Origin: Adiantum capillus-veneris
Taxonomy: Eukaryota; Streptophyta; Polypodiopsida; Polypodiales; Pteridaceae
Direction of reading: 5' to 3'
Length of the DNA: 64,000 bases
Assembly: GCA_014529385.2 (NCBI GenBank)
Contig: CM043943.1
Location: 153,365,092 to 153,429,091, forward strand
Shown here: piece after piece, positions 10,176 through 19,301 of the stretch
Position numbering within the stretch: position 1 is the first letter of the stretch
How the letters are laid out: every line of letters starts with the position of its first letter
Made by a program: the position numbers and the translations under genes
Notes under the pieces: generated by a model
The model's database searches: none
What the model saw: only the letters and a program-made list of their open reading frames with translations
What the model was told of the DNA's origin: nothing

Positions 10176-11367
10176 CCTTGTGCAGTCTTGTCATAGGGTT
10201 GTCTTCAGCTTTGTCTTCAAGGTTGGTCTTCATGTTGGGAAGCGCATTGTCGTTGATGACGCTCCCCCCTTCCTTGAGTGATGCATAGCTGTCATGTTGT
10301 TGATACATGATTTGAGCTTTGATTATCGAGGCAACGTTTCTTCTTGTTGTCCATATGCCTCTTGGTTGCCAATCTTAGCCACCGTAAAGATGGATGTTGA
10401 AGTGTTTGATTATGTAGAACTGATCCTCTTTGTGGCGTGGACTTTATGATGGATATTCTTTCAAGGTCCACTGCAATTTGAGCTGTCTGCAATAGGTCAC
10501 CAATGTTGAATCACTGTGTGAGCTACTTTTGATTGTTGTGGATAGCTCGCTTGCTAAATTTCTCATTGCTTGATGTTGTAGGCCATTCTTTGACGTGCCA
10601 TTGTTGGATGGAGCTTTGTTGTCACCCTTGAAGATAAAAGATTCTCTTGATAAGCATATGGAGACCTATTGTTTTTGCTCCAAGTTGTTGTTGATTGATT
10701 TGTGTAGCACTTTCCTTATTGTTGATGTAGAAGGAATATATACAAGAAGTTGATGATGAGGTCTGGATTAGGGTCTTAAAACCTGGATGACCAAAGGGAA
10801 AAAACCCGGTGGGAAAAAATTGCCTTTGGTATACGCTCTTATTGGGGTTGAACATTTGGAAGTTGAGTACCTGTTCATGCAAGGTGAGTGCTTGGGAGAA
10901 ATAAAGTAAGAGTGCGTAATGCAAGTGCCAATTATGGGACACTCTATATGCACACAAGAGTTCTTTCAAGAAAATCATGCGGTGTGAAAAATGAGTTGTT
11001 GGGTGCTTCAAGGAACAAATGTAGCACATGTGATATCCAAGGACATCTCAATAGCTTCCACATTTTCAAGAAGGGTTTTTGATGTTGAAGCTTCTCCACT
11101 CATTACTCACTACACATAGTGCGTGAGTGTCTTTTGGACTCTCTTCTTCACTTTACCAAACTTAAAATACATAGACTTGGACTCTTATGCTCACCTATAC
11201 CAGCATGAGCGACACAACATAAATATGCTCAACTCCTCCACCTTGAGCAGTACCTAGAATAGCTAAGACTCTTAGACCACAGAGAATATTACTTGAAGCT
11301 TTGGGACTAATGCCTTGCTCATTTAGTGGCTCAGCTGCCCGACTCTTGACTTTTATGCCATGTATTT
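10176..11367 (-). other. T1 3' untranslated region
   Basis: About 1.2 kb between the end of the WxPK frame and the polypurine tract. Short ORFs (10292-10492, 10622-11029) have no recognisable domain. It contains a second pyrimidine-rich run near 10261. Confidence 0.55.
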
Positions 11368-12519
11368 TTAATGGCGACTTGGACTTACTTGTTCATGGCC
11401 TGAAACCCAATGCCATAAGTTCTTGAGATTAAGGCCTCTATCATTGTGTTGGTCTTTGGATGCCACCATTTTGTCGAGTAGATTGGCATATTTTGGCTCC
11501 TCTTGACTTGCTCGTTGTATGTTGATACTTCTTTGTAAAACAAGTCCTTCAGCTCTGATAGGGCTTGATGTAGCCTTTGAATTATTTTCCATGAGAAGCG
11601 ATTGTCGAGATGTGTGGGTTCTCTGTGATTGAGTTTCCACTAGCAATTTTGGAACCCATCTTGTTTTTGGTCCTTGTGTGACCGTCTTTGGCATTTTATC
11701 TTCTTCTATAATTTGATGGACACTAGGCTTTGGTATCCAAACCTTATAATTTCCGTTGTAAAAGCCTTGCTTTTGTAGTAGAAGACGAGGGATCCATTTT
11801 GAGGTTGTTTCTCCCTTGGTTGTGCTTGATATCCATTGGCTCTTTGTTGTTGTTGATTGTCTTTGTGTGGGGTCCTTTGCTACTTGGTTGGTCTTAGTGA
11901 CTCTAGGTTGAGCAACTACTTTGGGTAACCATATTTGGGTGTTACCTTCATAGAATCCTTGTGCTTCAAGTAGCTTAATTGGAATCATCCGCTGCTGCAT
12001 CTGTTTGTGTTGGCTAGCTTTGTTGAAGTTTGACTTTGGTACCCATACTTGTTGTGTTGCTTTCTTGGAAGGCCTTTTCTTCTGTCCTTTTTTGTCGTTC
12101 TTTCTCCTGCTTGAGTTGTTTTTATTCCGTTGATAGCTTGGCTCGTTCATTGTGGAACTTCTTTCTTGAGGTGAGTACATCCAGGCTGCTACTTTAGGCT
12201 TTTTGGCCCAAACATTAATGTTTCCTTGGAAGTAGCCTTGAGTAGTGATTGAATCATTTGATGCTATCCACCCTGTCACCTTTTGTTGTTGTGGTTGAAC
12301 CTGTGTTTCATGTATCCAAACTGGGTCTTTGACTTGGATGTGCACTTTGGATACCAACACTTGGTTGACATTCTTCGGCTTTTTCTGGATGCTTTTTTGT
12401 GATGGAAACTTTAATTGATAGACTTTTTGCTTTGGTTTCCATTGCATTGTTGATGGTGCGGCTCTTGATGTAGAGGCTTCGTGGGAAATTTGATGGAAGC
12501 TCGTTGAAGGTAAAGTCGT
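11368..12519 (-). CDS. WxPK-repeat domain at the 3' end of T1
   Basis: The open stretch (359 codons from Met at 12447, but in frame from 12519) is basic, rich in Gln, Lys and Ser, and built from degenerate repeats. Three QGYF/QGFY...GN...W units are visible: QGYFQGNINVW (about residue 70), QGFYEGNTQIWLPK (about 163) and QGFYNGNYKVWIPK (about 226). Further QVWVPK, SKWIPR and TRWVPK motifs lie between them. The last part, after about residue 290, lacks repeats. I do not recognise a named family. A nucleic-acid-binding or Gag-associated role is only a guess from the basic character. It lies in the same frame as the protease-like domain upstream, separated by one TAG. T3 has the same module after integrase, and a fossil lies at 38772-39100. 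Confidence 0.7.
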   Translation of the reverse strand, partial: TTLPSTSFHQISHEASTSRAAPSTMQWKPKQKVYQLKFPSQKSIQKKPKNVNQVLVSKVHIQVKDPVWIHETQVQPQQQKVTGWIASNDSITTQGYFQGNINVWAKKPKVAAWMYSPQERSSTMNEPSYQRNKNNSSRRKNDKKGQKKRPSKKATQQVWVPKSNFNKASQHKQMQQRMIPIKLLEAQGFYEGNTQIWLPKVVAQPRVTKTNQVAKDPTQRQSTTTKSQWISSTTKGETTSKWIPRLLLQKQGFYNGNYKVWIPKPSVHQIIEEDKMPKTVTQGPKTRWVPKLLVETQSQRTHTSRQSLLMENNSKATSSPIRAEGLVLQRSINIQRASQEEPKYANLLDKMVASKDQHNDRGLNLKNLWHWVSGHEQVSPSRH

Positions 12520-12924
12520 CTAGCGAGGTTGATATACTTCAATGTTTACCTTTGCTTTACCTTTTTCCGCGATGGTTGGCGATTTCTTCTCTGCATGGAT
12601 TTGAGAAGCTTCATGGAGTCTTACCGTTGTTGTTGAAGCTTTTGATTGTTGTCGAAAAAAGATATTCCTCCAGCTTTCTGTCAGGACCAGACTCTCTTTG
12701 ATATGATGGGAGTTGATTATGTGGAAAATATCTTTATACTCCCCGGTACTCAATTTGAGTACAGCTTCTGCCACTCCAAAGCTAGGAATTGGCATTTTTG
12801 AACTTGTGTAAACCGTTTCTTCTAGCTCATTGATTGGTGGCTTTCCCATCATGATCCACGTTCCATAAGTCATTAGATTCTTAGTAGCATAAGGATCAAT
12901 TGCGGCAGAACATGTAACCTTGAG
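12520..12924 (-). CDS. Degenerate retropepsin-like domain preceding the WxPK repeats of T1
   Basis: Reading on from the TGA at 12927-12925, the frame gives SAAIDPYATKNLMTYGTWIM, then IPSFGVAEAVLKL and FHIINSHHIKESLVLTESW. This parallels the T3 domain at 60445-60190, which has ALLDSGAQENLISYKLY and a later LLGQPW. Where T3 has the aspartic-protease D-S-G, T1 has D-P-Y, so this copy should be catalytically dead. T1 has another, intact protease in the ORF upstream. The relation to T3 rests on eye alignment of about 100 residues and on identical position before WxPK repeats. Confidence 0.6.
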   Translation of the reverse strand, partial: LKVTCSAAIDPYATKNLMTYGTWIMMGKPPINELEETVYTSSKMPIPSFGVAEAVLKLSTGEYKDIFHIINSHHIKESLVLTESWRNIFFRQQSKASTTTVRLHEASQIHAEKKSPTIAEKGKAKVNIEVYQPR

Positions 12925-14808
12925 TCATGTTCGTCCGCATAAATTGAATTTGATCATCGTTGGAGATAGTCCATCTTGTTCCTTGTCCCTGTTCTTCTTT
13001 TGATCTTGCATTTGTTGAAGATTTGTTGTTGAACTTGGAAGCTTTTCTCCTTCATCTACTTTCATTTGCACTTTTTCGAGAGTCGTCTTCTTTGAAACAG
13101 CTTTTGTTGTTTCTTCAGGTATGTCAATAATGACATATTCACGTTGTTGCTCTGCTTTCTTCATTTGCACTTTGCCATCATGCTCCCTGACGTAGCTATC
13201 TGTTTCACCTTTTCTGCCTTCACACTCACAAATCTTGTTAGCTTCCTTCAACACCTTTATCGTAAATACGGGAGTTATATCATACCCTTCCTCATCACAA
13301 AACTTGGTTGGAGTTAGATCATTTACACACACATCCAAGGTTGCCAATATTTGAGTCCATCCAAATGGCTCAAATAATTGCTCTGGAAAGGGTTCCGGTA
13401 TGTAAGCTTCATCGTCCATTGATCTTTCTAGGATGCAATCCTCCTTCACTGAGCTTCCACACTTCGAAGCAGCACACATCCAAAGTTCTTGTTTGGTTTG
13501 TAGCCACGTAGGTATCTCTTTCCCATTGACTATAGTAGAGTCAATTTCTTCTAAAGGAGTTCTATTCACATCTCTATAGCTATGGTCTTTTATGCTTATT
13601 TTTGTGGTGATCTTTTTATATCTCAAGTAGATATAGTCATAGCCCCAATCTTGAACCATCTTAAGTTGACGCATGAAAGGTCTTCCTAAAATAATATCAA
13701 AATTGTTCCCTTTTCCAAAATCTACTATTGCAAATGTATGTTCATATTCAATTCCACAAGAAGTCACAATAATTTGCTCTAAGATACCCATAGTTTTTTC
13801 CTTGTATCCATCTGCAAGTTGCAGCTTCATTCTAGTTTTCCTAAGCACTGGTCTACCCCATTTTTCCCGAATGTCTTTTGTGGCTATGGCTACTCCAGCC
13901 CCACTATCAAGTATAGCCAATGTTTTAACTCTTTTGTATTCCACAGGTAAGGTGGTGTTTCCTTCTTCTCCTTCGCAATATTCCCCCACCTTGTTTATTG
14001 GCACAGGTTTAGCGTTTGCACTTTCTCGTTGAGTTTTGTTTGATTGTTCATTTGAGGGTAGATCTTGAAGAGGTATCTTTAATCCCATATTCCCCAAATT
14101 GTTGCCTACTTCATCCCATACATGTGGTCTAATCTTAAGCAGTTCAGATAGAGTAATGGTGCACTGTATTGGAGCTGACATCAACTCTTGCATACTCTTT
14201 GTATCCATCATCTTGGATATGGATTTCCTCTGAGATGGCACCACTCTAGTCTCTGAGTCTGCCTCATGTTCTCCTATGTATGAGGGTAAGGTCTTCAAGG
14301 ACTCTGGTTTGATTTCAATTGAAACTTCCATCCCTGCATCTCCATTTAGAGATTGAATGTCTCCCTGATAGACTTCATGCCCTGTATTGACCTCAGTTAT
14401 GGGTGCAGATTGGAAAGTCGCACTTCCATCTATTGCACTTCTAATTGCTTCCCACAATTCATTTGGACATGGCTCATCTATCTCTGGGATAGGTTCCATA
14501 AATTGTGATCTTGACCTTGCATCATTAGTGGTGTTGGCCACTACTTGATCATCTAGTTGAATTTCTAGGTTGTTGGTTTCTTGTGTTGCAGTCTTTCCTT
14601 GCACATCCTTTTGTGATTTTAGCTCAATGTTTCTTTGAGTTAATGTTTCAACAACCTTTGCCTTAGGCATTTCAAATCCAACACTTTTTGGTTTTGTTTC
14701 TAGAGGTGGAATTGGTGCTTTAGGCTCCATCATTGCCTGTGCATTTTTTACCAATTCCTTACACATTTTCAACCTCTTAGTCTCTACCTCAGCATGAGGA
14801 TATTTCAT
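12925..14808 (-). CDS. T1 protease ORF (retropepsin in a 627-residue frame)
   Basis: A retropepsin domain lies at about residues 290-410: LAILDSGAGVAIATKDI carries the catalytic D-S-G, followed by LQLADGYKEKTMGILEQI and the flap/late motif NFDIILGRPFMRQLKM. This would mature the Gag polyprotein. The N-terminal 280 residues are acidic and low in motifs, and the C-terminal 200 residues have no recognised domain; RT should begin there in an autonomous gypsy element but does not. The frame is the same as the gag frame upstream (one TGA at 14814-14812) and as the downstream domain (one TGA at 12927-12925). The element may therefore encode one long polyprotein with three in-frame stops. Confidence 0.8.
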   Translation of the reverse strand: MKYPHAEVETKRLKMCKELVKNAQAMMEPKAPIPPLETKPKSVGFEMPKAKVVETLTQRNIELKSQKDVQGKTATQETNNLEIQLDDQVVANTTNDARSRSQFMEPIPEIDEPCPNELWEAIRSAIDGSATFQSAPITEVNTGHEVYQGDIQSLNGDAGMEVSIEIKPESLKTLPSYIGEHEADSETRVVPSQRKSISKMMDTKSMQELMSAPIQCTITLSELLKIRPHVWDEVGNNLGNMGLKIPLQDLPSNEQSNKTQRESANAKPVPINKVGEYCEGEEGNTTLPVEYKRVKTLAILDSGAGVAIATKDIREKWGRPVLRKTRMKLQLADGYKEKTMGILEQIIVTSCGIEYEHTFAIVDFGKGNNFDIILGRPFMRQLKMVQDWGYDYIYLRYKKITTKISIKDHSYRDVNRTPLEEIDSTIVNGKEIPTWLQTKQELWMCAASKCGSSVKEDCILERSMDDEAYIPEPFPEQLFEPFGWTQILATLDVCVNDLTPTKFCDEEGYDITPVFTIKVLKEANKICECEGRKGETDSYVREHDGKVQMKKAEQQREYVIIDIPEETTKAVSKKTTLEKVQMKVDEGEKLPSSTTNLQQMQDQKKNRDKEQDGLSPTMIKFNLCGRT

Positions 14809-14811
14809 CCC

Positions 14812-16098
14812 TCATTGCTCTATGGTTTGGTTGGGTTTCAATCTAGCCTCATATGCTTCCAATGCAGCATCTAATGGCTCCAGGACTTTGTCTACCAACA
14901 CAGATCCTCCGGAAGACGCCTTCCTTGGTTTCTTATCGCTCATCACCGTTTTGTTTTCCCGTTCTTGTTTTAACTGCTCCTTTATCTCTTGTAATTTTGT
15001 TTGTAGTACAATTTGATTTGTAATTGTTTTTGCTTTAATCGTGTCTCTTTTGGCTTTCCAGGATTTTCTCCCAGTCCTCACTGGCACACTAGTTGTTTCC
15101 CCTTGTTTGGGTTGTTGATCTTTCTCCTCATTAGCTTGGTCCTCAGCAATTTCTTTTGCTTGGGCTCTAGTCACTACCTTCACAGGAATTTTGGGTTCTG
15201 CCTCTGATCCACTTGGAGAAGGTAACACTCCCACAACAATCATTGTTGTTTTCCCCTGTTTGTTTGGGTGTTTTGGACAATTTGGAACAACGTGTGTAAT
15301 GGCACACTCCAAACAATATCCAATTATCTCTACAAGAGAACAATTCTTGGCCCAATGATTACCTCCACACTTGTAGCATGGTCCATCTTGTTGAGTCACT
15401 GGTGGCACAATTGATGGTTGTTCTTGCTTAGCCAGAATGGTCTCTGGTCTATGCTCTTGATTGGCTATGAACATCAGAGTGTCCTCATTCAATGAATAGA
15501 GTTTTCTCATAGGTTCTTGCCCTAGCCTAGGTTGTGATACCTCAGCTCTTTGTAAAGCCCTTGATACAACCCTATTTTGAAATAATGGATGATTTGGTAA
15601 TGGCATTTGTTTCTCTATTTGATGTCCAAATAGTATCCCCCTCGTGTATGTTTGATTATAGTAACACTCACTCATCTCATGATTGGTCCATTTTTGCTCA
15701 ATGGCACACCATTTTATTCGTTGTGCTACATGCACTGCTAGCTCATCTAGGTTGGTTATTAATTGAGACATAACCACTTGCCTTGTGTTGGTTTCACTAG
15801 ATGCTAAAGGAGCATTATCCATAGTGATCTTTGTATCACCAATTTCCTCGCCATAGGCTTTACAATTGTCAACTAGGTATAACGCTTCTCTCGTGACTTG
15901 CTCACAGGAAGTACATCCTTTTAAGTGCAAATCTTTCTTGAGAGTTTCATTTTTCAAACCCTCTATGAAGAGAATTGATAATCTTTCATCCTGTGGTAAC
16001 TCGCGTTCCGGACATCTCCCTATATATTGTTTGAAGCGTAGAGATGCTTCCTTCACTCTCTCATCTTCTTTTTGCTTGAATGCATAGATTTGGGACAC
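14812..16098 (-). CDS. T1 gag, C-terminal part with zinc knuckle
   Basis: The frame starts inside gag: SQIYAFKQKEDERVKEASLR and FIEGLKNETLKKDLHLKG are typical of the end of the gypsy Gag capsid domain. At about residue 240 there is a CCHC zinc knuckle, CYKCGGNHWAKNC, spacing C-X2-C-X4-H-X4-C, followed by a Cys/His-rich stretch (CLECAITHVVPNCPKH). The knuckle packages genomic RNA. Many Lys, Glu and Gln residues follow. The natural start is in the upstream frame (16053-17225). The two join if one base is restored in a G-run near 16115, so this is a frameshifted gag or, less likely, a programmed shift. Confidence 0.85.
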   Translation of the reverse strand: MSQIYAFKQKEDERVKEASLRFKQYIGRCPERELPQDERLSILFIEGLKNETLKKDLHLKGCTSCEQVTREALYLVDNCKAYGEEIGDTKITMDNAPLASSETNTRQVVMSQLITNLDELAVHVAQRIKWCAIEQKWTNHEMSECYYNQTYTRGILFGHQIEKQMPLPNHPLFQNRVVSRALQRAEVSQPRLGQEPMRKLYSLNEDTLMFIANQEHRPETILAKQEQPSIVPPVTQQDGPCYKCGGNHWAKNCSLVEIIGYCLECAITHVVPNCPKHPNKQGKTTMIVVGVLPSPSGSEAEPKIPVKVVTRAQAKEIAEDQANEEKDQQPKQGETTSVPVRTGRKSWKAKRDTIKAKTITNQIVLQTKLQEIKEQLKQERENKTVMSDKKPRKASSGGSVLVDKVLEPLDAALEAYEARLKPNQTIEQ

Positions 16099-17225
16099 TG
16101 CTTGATTCCCCTTTTAGAGAACTCCATAACAAATTCTTGCAACAGTTGTTCAACATTTGAGAAGGCATTTTTGTCCAACGGTTGGAACCAATTCAATGCT
16201 ATCCCTTCCAAGGTTAAGCCAAATCCCTCATACTGTGTATGAAAATAAAATACTTGTTCGGCTCTTAACACTTGTTTGAACAAGGATGCATGTACGTATA
16301 GATCCCTTAATCCATCATACTTCATCTTGACACATTTGGCCAATTGATATGGTCTCATTGGTTCTGGTTCAACCATGTATCTTAGCGGGTTGGGGTCTCT
16401 CACAAAGACATCCCTCGTTCCTTCTTCTCGTCTTGGAGCAAATCCTGGTGGAATCCCCTTCGAGACATGTTTTGGAAATGTTGATGGGTTTGTACTTCTA
16501 ATTGGTGGTCTCTTGGTTCCACTCAATGAGGTAGGAACTACACTCCCGTGAATAGCTATTTTGGATGTTTGAGGTCCATTTGATCCCATAGTTTCAATGT
16601 TAGCTTCTTGAAAATCAGTCTCAAAAAACCTTGGTACACTTACACTCGGTTGAAAGTAGTAAGCAGAGATTGGAGTACCCATGTATGTATATCTTTCTAG
16701 CTCAATTGGGCTAATAAGTTTGTACTCTCGTCCATACTTATCTACCATTAGAACTTGCACTCCCTGGTCATCTGTGTATGTGAAGGCATAGAGGTTCTTG
16801 TAGTCTGTCAACTCTTCAATGATGGAATTTAAACATCTATAGAAGTTGTTTTGATTTCCAATAGGTAACCTATGAAGGCCATCATAAGTGTAATCCGTTA
16901 GAACTCTCGTGGCTTCATTGGTTTTGATGAACCTCACGTTGGGTTTGTTGATTAGAGGATGCTTCTCCTCTAAGTCTTCATCAATTTCCACTTTTGCTCT
17001 TTCAAACTCCCGCATTTTAGTTGATTGGTTTGGCTTCCAGTGAGCTACATGATCACTTGACAAATATCCATGAGCCATGCCTTGAGGTTTGGCTTGATAT
17101 GATTGATAAGCCTCATGGTCTTGTCTCAACCCTCTTGTTATAGGTGTTGCAGTATTTTTGGCTGTTTGTGTAGGTGTCATAGCTCTGAGTTGAGTGGGAA
17201 ACCCTAATGATGGATGAGTTGTCAT
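16053..17225 (-). CDS. T1 gag, N-terminal and capsid part
   Basis: It is the first ORF after the leader, starting at Met 17225. The first 280 residues are polar without a clear domain. From about residue 300 the capsid-type segment appears: VKMKYDGLRDLYVHASLFKQ, FGLTLEGIALNWFQPL with the W of the Retrotrans_gag family, and LLQEFVMEFSKRG. Gag forms the virus-like particle in the cytoplasm. The frame is lost right after FSKRG by what looks like a single deleted base, and gag continues in the 14812-16098 frame. Confidence 0.82.
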   Translation of the reverse strand: MTTHPSLGFPTQLRAMTPTQTAKNTATPITRGLRQDHEAYQSYQAKPQGMAHGYLSSDHVAHWKPNQSTKMREFERAKVEIDEDLEEKHPLINKPNVRFIKTNEATRVLTDYTYDGLHRLPIGNQNNFYRCLNSIIEELTDYKNLYAFTYTDDQGVQVLMVDKYGREYKLISPIELERYTYMGTPISAYYFQPSVSVPRFFETDFQEANIETMGSNGPQTSKIAIHGSVVPTSLSGTKRPPIRSTNPSTFPKHVSKGIPPGFAPRREEGTRDVFVRDPNPLRYMVEPEPMRPYQLAKCVKMKYDGLRDLYVHASLFKQVLRAEQVFYFHTQYEGFGLTLEGIALNWFQPLDKNAFSNVEQLLQEFVMEFSKRGIKQCPKSMHSSKKKMRE

Positions 17226-19283
17226 GTTTAAGCCTCACTCAATACTCTCAAGATGATCCTTGATAAGAACACCTTGGCTTAGTGCACACAATCCCTTTTT
17301 GCCCCTGGTCAAGTCTCTAAAAAGTAAGGAATTTGTGACTTTTTTGGTCTCTGGAAATTGGTTCTGAGTACCCTGAAAGTTTGGAATTTGCTATTGCCCA
17401 CAAGCTTTCTTCCTAGCTATACCTGACTCAATTTGGAGTTGTCTATCAAAAGTTAGTTTGGTGAACTGCACTTGAAACAACACTCAAAACAGTCTCAGGA
17501 CCAGAACACAGGAACTTTGGCTTGTATCTTGGCTTCCAGAGGGTATTTTTCACTCAAACTTGAGATTTGGGATGTACTCAAGTAGGTCTACAAATTTATG
17601 AAGTCAGATACCCCCACTATGTAGAGGTACACTGATCGCGATCGTTGACCCCATGTCACAGATTTGGAAGATTTTTGCACAGTAGCTAGCCCTTGATGTC
17701 TTGATACCAAGTGTATTTGTATTTTTGAATTTGGAGATGTTTTGACCAATGAAAACCCAAATCCCAGGTGGTTCTGCGGTTATTGGTCTGATTGTGTAAC
17801 TGGGACTTTTGACCACTTTCTTTTGCTTTTTTGACCTTGCTCCTTTTGGAAAATATGTTGCACTAGATGTCAGCTACCTACTCATAAATTTTTAGTCCAA
17901 AATGTCACTGGGGTACACCGATCGCGATCGTAGTTCTAGCTCCTTTTTGCATGAAATTTTAGGAGTTGATAGACATGGGTATGATTAATCTATTCCCAAA
18001 CCCATTTTGCATTTGGATCACAAAAACTTGAATTTTCTCAAAATTTTGGTATGAAGGATCAGTGATCAATGTTTGCCTCATTTGACAACTGTCTTTTGAT
18101 TTTTTGACCCTGGTTCTTTTGAGAAAGTTGTTTGTCTAGTCATCAACTACCTACTCACCAAGTCTCAACTCAAAATGTCACTATGGTACACCGATCGCGA
18201 TCATACTTTGGAGCCCAAATTGGATGAAACTTGTGGATATGCTAGACAATGATGTGTACAGTCTACTCCCCAAATCTTTTTGAATTTGGACAAGAAAAAG
18301 TCAACTTTTTACCAGATCTTGGTCTGCTGCAGTGGTTTTCTGACTGTCTGCTGTTTTTGGCTATTTTGGTGATTTTTTTTTGGAATTTTGAAAACTCCTG
18401 GTATCTTATATAACCTAGGTGTATGTGTGGGTAAAGTCTGGTCAAAATCTGGCACTGAGGTACACCGATCGCGATCGTAGTTCTGAGCCCAAATTAGACC
18501 GAATTTGGCATGCTTGTAGGCACTGATGTTTTAAGCCTATCCCCCAAGTCTTTTTGCATTTGGATCACCAAAAGCCAAGATTTTGCACTTTCTGGGTTTG
18601 TTAGGCTAGTTTTACCCAAGTGGCCTGATTTCCTTGATTTTTGATGTTTTCGGGTGTGGTTGCTTTAGACAAACTTGTTTAGAATCTTATCAGGAAGGCA
18701 CATGTCAAATCTTGTATAATTCTCACACTGAGGTACACCGATCGCGATCGTAGTACCTGGGCCAAATCTGATGAAATTTTTTCTGCTCCCTCTGACAAGT
18801 GTTTCCCATTGGTTGGTGCTACCACTTTGTGATTTGAATCAATTTCAGCTCTGTTTGGTCAGATTTTCTAATTTCAGAGTCTTATGGCCCTTTTGCCAAA
18901 GTTATGGTTTTTCTGGTTTTTTGGCTCTGACTTTTGCCCCAAATCTGACTGGAATGTGATTTACTTATCCTACTCCTAAGTACAAAAATGAAAGAACATA
19001 AGAAAATGAATCAAACAAAACAAACAGGATAAAAAACGGATGATGGATCAGTACTCAATCGATTCAAAGAAATTTGAAGAGAAAAAATGCTTAAAGCAAC
19101 CTCACTCACAACTCCCTATATCTCTCAAGAGTAGATCTAGCCAGTCTCCCGACCCTAGACTCAACTAAGCACTAAACCCCTGTCTAGATGCTTCACTGAA
19201 ATGTAAATGGAATGGAAATTATCTTTTGGAACAATAAGAAAACTCTGAATACGCACTCGATCACTCATCACCTAAGATTTATT
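17226..19283 (-). other. T1 untranslated leader
   Basis: This 2-kb stretch between primer site and gag has no long ORF. It holds five tandemly arranged units with a conserved palindrome (described separately) between 17.6 and 18.75 kb, then about 500 bases of plain sequence up to the primer site. Recurrent phrases between palindromes (TTGGATCACAAAAA, GCCCAAATT.GA..AAA) indicate that the whole unit is repeated, not only the core. Confidence 0.8.
17633..18750. repeat. Five tandem leader units of about 275 bp cored by CGATCGCGATCG
   Basis: The 12-bp self-complementary core occurs at 17633-17644 (first base T), 17919-17930, 18192-18203 (last base A), 18466-18477 and 18739-18750. Centre-to-centre distances are 286, 273, 274 and 273. 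The preceding GGTACAC (GGTACAC or GGTACACT) and the following GTAGT are also shared. The intervening sequence is much more diverged than the core. A sixth, non-palindromic version, CGATTGCGATTG, lies in the 5' LTR at 19637-19648. Confidence 0.95.
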
Positions 19284-19300
19284 CCCCGGCAGCGGCGCCA
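19284..19300 (-). promoter_or_regulatory. T1 primer binding site for tRNA-Asp
   Basis: The plus strand reads CCCCGGCAGCGGCGCCA, which is the 3' end of plant tRNA-Asp including CCA with one substitution (16 of 17). The minus strand, as genome sense, can therefore pair with that tRNA to start reverse transcription. It lies one base inside the LTR end at 19302. A tRNA-Asp primer is known for Athila-like plant gypsy elements. Confidence 0.88.
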
Positions 19301-19301
19301 A

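Noticed and set aside
10622-11029. 135-codon ORF downstream of the WxPK domain in T1
   Set aside because: No motif, overlapping alternative frames of similar length, and a position in the element 3' region with no equivalent in T3.
17633-18750. CRISPR-like array because of regularly spaced short identical motifs
   Set aside because: The spacing (about 275 bases), eukaryotic context and repetition of the spacers themselves exclude CRISPR. They are leader tandem repeats of a retrotransposon.
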